Source: CAXBYZ01 sp043826085
GTDB taxonomy: Bacteria; Patescibacteriota; Microgenomatia; UBA1400; CG1-02-47-37
DNA: 8,644 bases
Reading direction: 5' to 3'
Assembly (NCBI GenBank): GCA_043826085.1
Contig: JBDRQW010000057.1
Span: 1-8,644 of the forward strand
The notes beneath the pieces are model-generated. The model was not told the origin of the DNA, did no database searches, and worked only from the letters and a program-made list of their open reading frames with translations. This document shows, in pieces, positions 5,176 to 8,644 of this stretch. Each line of letters begins with the position of its first letter. Positions within the stretch are counted from its first letter, which is position 1. The translations under genes and the position numbers were made by a program.

Positions 5176-5927
5176 CTTGGAATTAGTTTAAGGGGGATTA
5201 TAAGCAATAGGTTTAAGATAAAGACAGAAATAAAGATGGTGGTGAGTAAAGAAAAGAGATTGATGGAGTAGGTGATGATAAATTGAGGAATGTTAAGATT
5301 TGCTAATTTGAAAATGCCAAGAATTATTAAAATTAAAATAATTGGCATTCCGGCGGATTGTAGGTCAGAGGGGGAGGAGAACATGGTGTTACTTATGGCA
5401 AAAAGCAAGTAACTAAGAATAAAAAGAGTTAAAGTAGGGAGAGTTGCAAGAGAAGAAATTTGAGAGAAGAGGTTGGTGTCAAGATTTAGATTAAAACCAA
5501 CAGTTAAAATAAGCCAAAGGATTATGGTGCCAATAATAAATGGAGCGGTGCCGATGAGAGTCATTCTGATGGGGTCGGTGGTAGCGATTTGAGCGGAACC
5601 GAGGGTTAAACTTCCAAATTTTTTAGGTTCGGAACTAGTCCCTCGACTTTGCTCGGGATCGCAAGAGTACTTGCTGAAGTTCGGAGCCCGAACTTCGGGC
5701 TTTAAAGATAGGCGACCGGTGGGGACGCGAAGAATGGTAGCAATTAAGATATGAGAAAATTCGTGGAGAAAGATACCGGGCAGGAGAAGAAAAAAGAGGA
5801 GATTAATTGAAGTTGGCTGGGATTTGGTAATACGGAAAAAAAGCTTAAGAAGATTGTTGGTAAGAGAGCGAGAGGATAAATATAAAATGATGGTGGTAAT
5901 GGTAAAACTGAGCAAGGGAAGTAGCAT
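5151..5927 (-). CDS. M50-like (site-2-protease-type) membrane zinc metalloprotease carrying an in-frame repeat insert
   Basis: This 258-residue, highly hydrophobic protein has HEFSH (residues 55-59) at the end of a membrane segment, the HExxH zinc site of M50 intramembrane proteases. Later come GSAQIATTDPIRMTLIGTAPFIIG (about 110-133) and SNTMFSSPSDLQ (179-190), where N180 and D188 are candidates for the conserved Asn/Asp pair that completes the active site. About five to six membrane segments are visible (near 1-17, 41-66, 122-143, 160-178, 193-212, 222-248). Residues 76-101 are a polar stretch (VRAPNFSKYSCDPEQSRGTSSEP) encoded exactly by palindromic element D, and the C-terminal VTNFPKF comes from element B. 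The gene starts three bases after the stop of the transglycosylase gene, so it is probably co-transcribed with it. No Shine-Dalgarno is present. Substrate is unknown; pilin or signal-peptide remnant processing is a guess from context. Confidence 0.82.
   Translation of the reverse strand: MLLPLLSFTITTIILYLSSRSLTNNLLKLFFRITKSQPTSINLLFFLLLPGIFLHEFSHILIATILRVPTGRLSLKPEVRAPNFSKYSCDPEQSRGTSSEPKKFGSLTLGSAQIATTDPIRMTLIGTAPFIIGTIILWLILTVGFNLNLDTNLFSQISSLATLPTLTLFILSYLLFAISNTMFSSPSDLQSAGMPIILILIILGIFKLANLNIPQFIITYSINLFSLLTTIFISVFILNLLLIIPLKLIPRVTNFPKF
5626..5700. repeat. Dispersed palindromic element, copy D (long form), inserted in frame in the M50 gene
   Basis: Outer arms GGTTCGGAACT (5626-5636) and AGTTCGGAGCC (5678-5688) are diverged relatives of the GGTTACGAACT arms. 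The interior is almost the same as copy C, including the stem GCAAG/CTTGC around AGTA (5661-5674). An extra hairpin, GCCCGAA/TTCGGGC (5686-5700), follows. The total is 75 bp, exactly 25 codons, and reads through without a stop as protease residues 76-101. Confidence 0.85.
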
Positions 5928-5930
5928 AGT

Positions 5931-8084
5931 TTAGGGTAATTTCCCATTTTTGACAACGTATTCGATAGCATCTGCATAAGAAAATCCTTCACCCCAACGT
6001 TTTTGAGTGGCATCATCCGGTTGATCACTACCATAATGATAGTAGGCAGCCTTATCAAATTCATCTGGACCAAGAGAGTATTTGTCTTTTAGTTCAGGGG
6101 TCCATTTACTGGTATTACAGACAGAGCAGATGTCTTGACCTAGTTCTCTTGGGTTTTGCCTACATGAAGCTTGACACATACGCATCTGCATTTGGCGAAT
6201 AGCTGCTTCGGCATTTCCCGGTATGGTTTTGAATTTATCCAGAGGAATTCCTAAACCTAATTGAAGGCCACCACCCACTTGGAAGGCTCCACAATATCCT
6301 TGAGAGTTGCAGCTGTATTCATAAGGACCTGCTCCAGTTTCAATGAGTTGTATGGCTTTTAAGATTTCACAGTCAAAGTTGTATTCTTTAGCAATAGCAC
6401 AAATATCTCCTGATGCTGAGAAAGGGGGTGGAGTTTTTGATTCGGTGATATTGATATTACATTCATCGGCAAAAGGAACGTAGGTGTTGGCCGGGGAGAG
6501 GCGGGCGAGGAGATTTTCTTTTTGGCAGTGAACCCAACCTAAGTATTTGTAAAAATATTTGGCAGTATTACCGGGGTTTTTAAGACCGGCTTCGGCAGAA
6601 TCGCCTGGAGTATATTCAGGATTTTCTTCCGGTTCATAACCAACTCCGGGCCAGTTTTCGGGAGGATTGGCTTTAATTTCTTCTGAGGACCTAAAGATAT
6701 TAAAAAGAGCAAATTGGCCGGTGGTAAGACGGTCGGTAATTTCAGCTAAGAATGGAGTGAGGGTTTGAAAAGAAGTGGGGGAGAAACGAACGGGTATAGT
6801 GTAGTCACAATCTGATTCATCCCAATGACCACCATTTGGGTCGTCAACCCAAACAGCGCAGTCGGGGGCATCGGGGTCGTATTCAGGGTTATCGATAGTG
6901 ATGGTTTTGTTAACGGTGGTATCAAATGCTGAATCAAGAGCTAGGTCCCCTGAAGATAGGATAAGGGTATTTTGAGGATCACAGACAGAGCCGGAGTCGG
7001 GTGGCAGGTTTTGGCCGGAGTCGATCCAGAAGGGGTCATTTTTCCAAGGAGCAGGAGTAATCCATTGAGATGAAAGTTTGGGGTCTTGAACTAGACGTTT
7101 GTCTTCCTGCGGGGAGAGCATGTTTGAGAGGACGCTGGCAACTTCGTAAGTTCTGGCTAGGTGAGGGTGATAGACTTTTTCTACTATTGGGGGATTACTG
7201 TTTTGTCCCGGTTCGTCGTAAGTAATAATTTGACCAACGGAATCTTCGCGGGTAAACATGGGAACGTAAGGCCAAAGGTTAAACCACTGGCTACAGTTTT
7301 CTTGATTTTCATCACAGCCAGTCCAAGAATTATAAGCTATTTCATAATCTTCCCAAGAATTAAATTCTTCCGGTAAGGGAGCCCAGTTTTCATAAAAGTC
7401 GTTAATAGTTAAGGATTGAACCGGAGTTTTTGGATTAACTTTAACGCTTGAAGGTTTATAACCATAGATTTCTTCAAGTTCTTCCAGGGTTTTATAGTCA
7501 CCATGACCTCTTTTAATTAAGATTCGTTTGAGCTTGTCTTGGTAGGTTGAAGGGGCCAGTTTTCGAAAAACACCATAGCGGGACATCATAAAACCAGATT
7601 CGACCTTAGATTGTATTTCATTAGTCCAACCACCAGATTGAATTATTTGAAGCTCCTCATTAGTTAGTTGAGTAGTTTGTTGGACTTTTTGCAAGTAGAG
7701 GAGATCAGAGGGAGATTCTGCCTCGGGTTCGTAGTAGGCTCGGCCTTCTAAATAGTCAGTTAAGTAACGTTTAGCTTGTTGTTCATATTCTAGATCATAA
7801 TCCGGTTTTTCAGTATTGGTGATGGAAAGCAGGGGAGTGATAAATTCAGTAAAGTTGGAGTTAAGGTTTCCTTGGACCTTAAGGGTGATGGTTTTATCTC
7901 GTTTATCAAATTTATTGGATTGAATAGCGGTGGGGCGGGAAGCGCAGTAGGGGGTTAAGAAACTAGGGTTGGTAGTTTCGATAGGTTGACCGGGAAAAGG
8001 GCGTAAAGGGTGGGGGGTATCGGTGGCATAAGCAAGAGAGGCAAAATTAAATAAAAATAGGCAGAAAGCAAGTAACAATTTCAT
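5931..8084 (-). CDS. Secreted lysozyme-like / SLT-type lytic transglycosylase protein
   Basis: With the ATG at 8084 this is a 717-residue exported protein. MKLLLAFCLFLFNFASLAYA is a clean signal peptide, cleaved after AYA. A TTG at 8123 would add 13 residues but lies upstream of the likely transcription start, so I prefer 8084. The long middle region has no family I recognise; it is acidic and Pro-rich with many paired cysteines, suggesting disulfides outside the membrane. The C-terminal domain (about 562-690) resembles goose-lysozyme/SLT folds: CEILKAIQLIETGAG supplies the presumed catalytic Glu (E582), followed by CNSQGYCGAFQVGGG, like the family's SxxGxxGxxQ block. Near the end are four Cys (637, 641, 653, 656). 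Its role would be to open peptidoglycan for assembly of the pilus-like machine encoded around it. It lies downstream of the pilins, separated by palindromic copy C, and three bases before the protease gene. Confidence 0.82.
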   Translation of the reverse strand: MKLLLAFCLFLFNFASLAYATDTPHPLRPFPGQPIETTNPSFLTPYCASRPTAIQSNKFDKRDKTITLKVQGNLNSNFTEFITPLLSITNTEKPDYDLEYEQQAKRYLTDYLEGRAYYEPEAESPSDLLYLQKVQQTTQLTNEELQIIQSGGWTNEIQSKVESGFMMSRYGVFRKLAPSTYQDKLKRILIKRGHGDYKTLEELEEIYGYKPSSVKVNPKTPVQSLTINDFYENWAPLPEEFNSWEDYEIAYNSWTGCDENQENCSQWFNLWPYVPMFTREDSVGQIITYDEPGQNSNPPIVEKVYHPHLARTYEVASVLSNMLSPQEDKRLVQDPKLSSQWITPAPWKNDPFWIDSGQNLPPDSGSVCDPQNTLILSSGDLALDSAFDTTVNKTITIDNPEYDPDAPDCAVWVDDPNGGHWDESDCDYTIPVRFSPTSFQTLTPFLAEITDRLTTGQFALFNIFRSSEEIKANPPENWPGVGYEPEENPEYTPGDSAEAGLKNPGNTAKYFYKYLGWVHCQKENLLARLSPANTYVPFADECNINITESKTPPPFSASGDICAIAKEYNFDCEILKAIQLIETGAGPYEYSCNSQGYCGAFQVGGGLQLGLGIPLDKFKTIPGNAEAAIRQMQMRMCQASCRQNPRELGQDICSVCNTSKWTPELKDKYSLGPDEFDKAAYYHYGSDQPDDATQKRWGEGFSYADAIEYVVKNGKLP

Positions 8085-8091
8085 TGAAACT

Positions 8092-8100
8092 AGTATAACA
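8092..8100 (-). promoter_or_regulatory. Extended -10 promoter for the transglycosylase gene
   Basis: TGTTATACT (8100-8092) is an extended -10 element, TGn followed by TATACT (5 of 6 to consensus). No good -35 box is seen at the right distance, as is usual for extended -10 promoters. Transcription would start near 8085, immediately before the ATG at 8084, again predicting a leaderless message and supporting that start codon. Confidence 0.55.
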
Positions 8101-8126
8101 TTGAAAATTAAGCTGTAATGCAAAAA

Positions 8127-8188
8127 GGTTACGAACTAGTCCCTCGATAAACTCGGGATCGCAAGAGTACTTGCTAAAGTTCGTAACC
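8127..8188. repeat. Dispersed palindromic element, copy C (long form), intergenic
   Basis: Perfect 11-bp arms GGTTACGAACT (8127-8137) and AGTTCGTAACC (8178-8188) enclose a 40-base interior. The interior has CCC/GGG ends of a weak stem (8141-8156) and a perfect GCAAG/CTTGC stem with AGTA loop (8161-8174). It lies 9 bp downstream of the pilin stop and upstream of the transglycosylase promoter, where it would fold into a strong cruciform or an mRNA 3' hairpin. Confidence 0.88.
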
Positions 8189-8197
8189 TAATTAAAG

Positions 8198-8488
8198 TTA
8201 TTCGCCAGTGAGGGAGAAGTTAAACAGATCGACACCGGTAAAGTCAGAAATTAGTTTTAAAATAAACCAGGAACCAATAGCAACCAGAAGACCAATAATA
8301 GCCATAGTAATGGTAGAACCGGCTGAAGCGGTTTGTTTGGGATCCCCGCTTGAGGTTAAGTACTTAAAACCACCAACAATAAGCATGATGAAGAAAGCAA
8401 TACCGCCCAGAGTAATAGCGATACCAAGAATGTGTTCAAAAATAGCTTCCAGATCGGAAAAGGTAGCGGCTGTTGTATCAGCGGCCAT
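8198..8488 (-). CDS. VirB2/TrbC-like T4SS pilin
   Basis: This 96-residue protein has the pilin layout of VirB2/TrbC-like subunits. A short N-terminal region (1-17) is followed by a first membrane helix (about 20-43, HILGIAITLGGIAFFIMLIVGGFKYL), a short polar loop SSGDPKQTASAGS (46-58) and a second membrane helix (about 59-83). The tail is GVDLFNFSLTGE. GGFKYLTSSGDP with a following Lys/Gln-rich loop is typical of the pilin-like proteins common in CPR genomes. No long cleavable signal peptide is apparent. The start ATG lies two bases after the stop of a paralogous pilin, so the two are co-transcribed and probably translationally coupled. No Shine-Dalgarno sequence precedes it. A palindromic element lies just beyond the stop. 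A role as structural subunit of a pilus or DNA-transfer channel is inferred from the family. Confidence 0.85.
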   Translation of the reverse strand: MAADTTAATFSDLEAIFEHILGIAITLGGIAFFIMLIVGGFKYLTSSGDPKQTASAGSTITMAIIGLLVAIGSWFILKLISDFTGVDLFNFSLTGE

Positions 8489-8490
8489 GA

Positions 8491-8644
8491 TTAACTACCG
8501 GCGGTGGGAATAACAAAGTTGAAAACATCAACTCCAAAAAAGTAGCCAATAACTTTCATTAAAGCCCAAGCTGCGGCCACGATACCCAGACCAACTAAAG
8601 CCATAGTGATGCGATCACGAGCCGCTTGAGTTTGAGTTTTGTCA
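8491..8644 (-). CDS. Second VirB2/TrbC-like pilin, C-terminal 50 residues only
   Basis: A minus-strand frame open to the right edge ends at TAA (8493-8491) and has no start inside the window, so only its last 50 complete codons are seen. The product ends DKTQTQAARDRITMALVG, then a hydrophobic helix (GIVAAAWALMKVIGYFF), then GVDVFNFVIPTAGS. Aligned with the neighbouring pilin it shares ITMA, a Gly-Leu pair, a Trp and Lys in the helix and the GVDxFNF tail, showing tandem paralogues. It presumably encodes another subunit of the same pilus-like structure. The gap to the next pilin is two bases. Confidence 0.8.
   Translation of the reverse strand, partial: DKTQTQAARDRITMALVGLGIVAAAWALMKVIGYFFGVDVFNFVIPTAGS

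Noticed and set aside
5744..6073. Minus-strand frame of 109 codons spanning the transglycosylase/protease junction
   Set aside because: It overlaps the catalytic region codons of the protease and the end of the transglycosylase in another frame; low-complexity Phe/Leu/Pro translation, no motif.
8085..8123. Thirteen extra N-terminal codons of the transglycosylase gene from a TTG at 8123
   Set aside because: They lie upstream of the extended -10 promoter, and the ATG at 8084 gives a standard signal peptide directly, so the longer form is unlikely.
2925..8188. CRISPR array as an explanation for the repeated GGTTACGAACT sequences
   Set aside because: Copies are kilobases apart, irregularly placed, partly inside genes, without spacers of constant length and without cas genes.

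Overview
The window looks like a piece of a compact, fairly AT-rich bacterial genome. It probably comes from a Candidate Phyla Radiation (Patescibacteria) organism, perhaps of the Microgenomates group. The basis is indirect: tandem small T4SS-type pilins, a secreted transglycosylase, an M50-type membrane protease and a VirB6/TrbL-like membrane protein are packed together, genes overlap or nearly touch, no start codon has a recognisable Shine-Dalgarno sequence, and TGA acts as a normal stop. The lineage is an inference; there is no rRNA or marker gene here.

Layout. At 2-1522 (+) lies the 3' part of a large protein of unknown function, the only plus-strand gene. It converges on, and overlaps by four bases, a polytopic VirB6/TrbL-like protein (1519-2988, -). 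Two toxin-antitoxin operons follow, also on the minus strand: abiEi-abiEii (4367 to 3040) and vapB-vapC (5087 to 4399). Beyond them come an M50-like protease (5151-5927), a large secreted protein with a lytic transglycosylase/lysozyme-like domain (5931-8084), a VirB2-like pilin (8198-8488) and the end of a second, paralogous pilin (from 8491 to the window edge). No gene-free stretch exceeds 300 bases.

How it fits together. Pilins, a peptidoglycan-cutting enzyme and a VirB6-like channel protein are parts of a type IV secretion or DNA-uptake type envelope machine. The 505-codon plus-strand gene and the M50 protease may be accessory to it. The two toxin-antitoxin cassettes sit inside this locus and look like later arrivals: they appear more AT-rich by eye, vapBC is flanked by a 28-bp imperfect direct repeat (26/28), and abiE ends in a perfect 18-bp bidirectional terminator-like hairpin.

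The most striking non-gene signal is a dispersed palindromic element with arms GGTTACGAACT / AGTTCGTAACC. Four copies occur in 8.6 kb, two short (34 bp) and two long (62-75 bp). One copy is intergenic, one is read in frame near the N-terminus of the VirB6-like protein, one forms the last codons and stop of the protease gene, and one is a 75-bp in-frame insert just after the protease HExxH motif. This resembles the coding-sequence-invading palindromic elements known from Rickettsia. A second theme is that three promoters place transcription starts at or next to the ATG, suggesting leaderless mRNAs.
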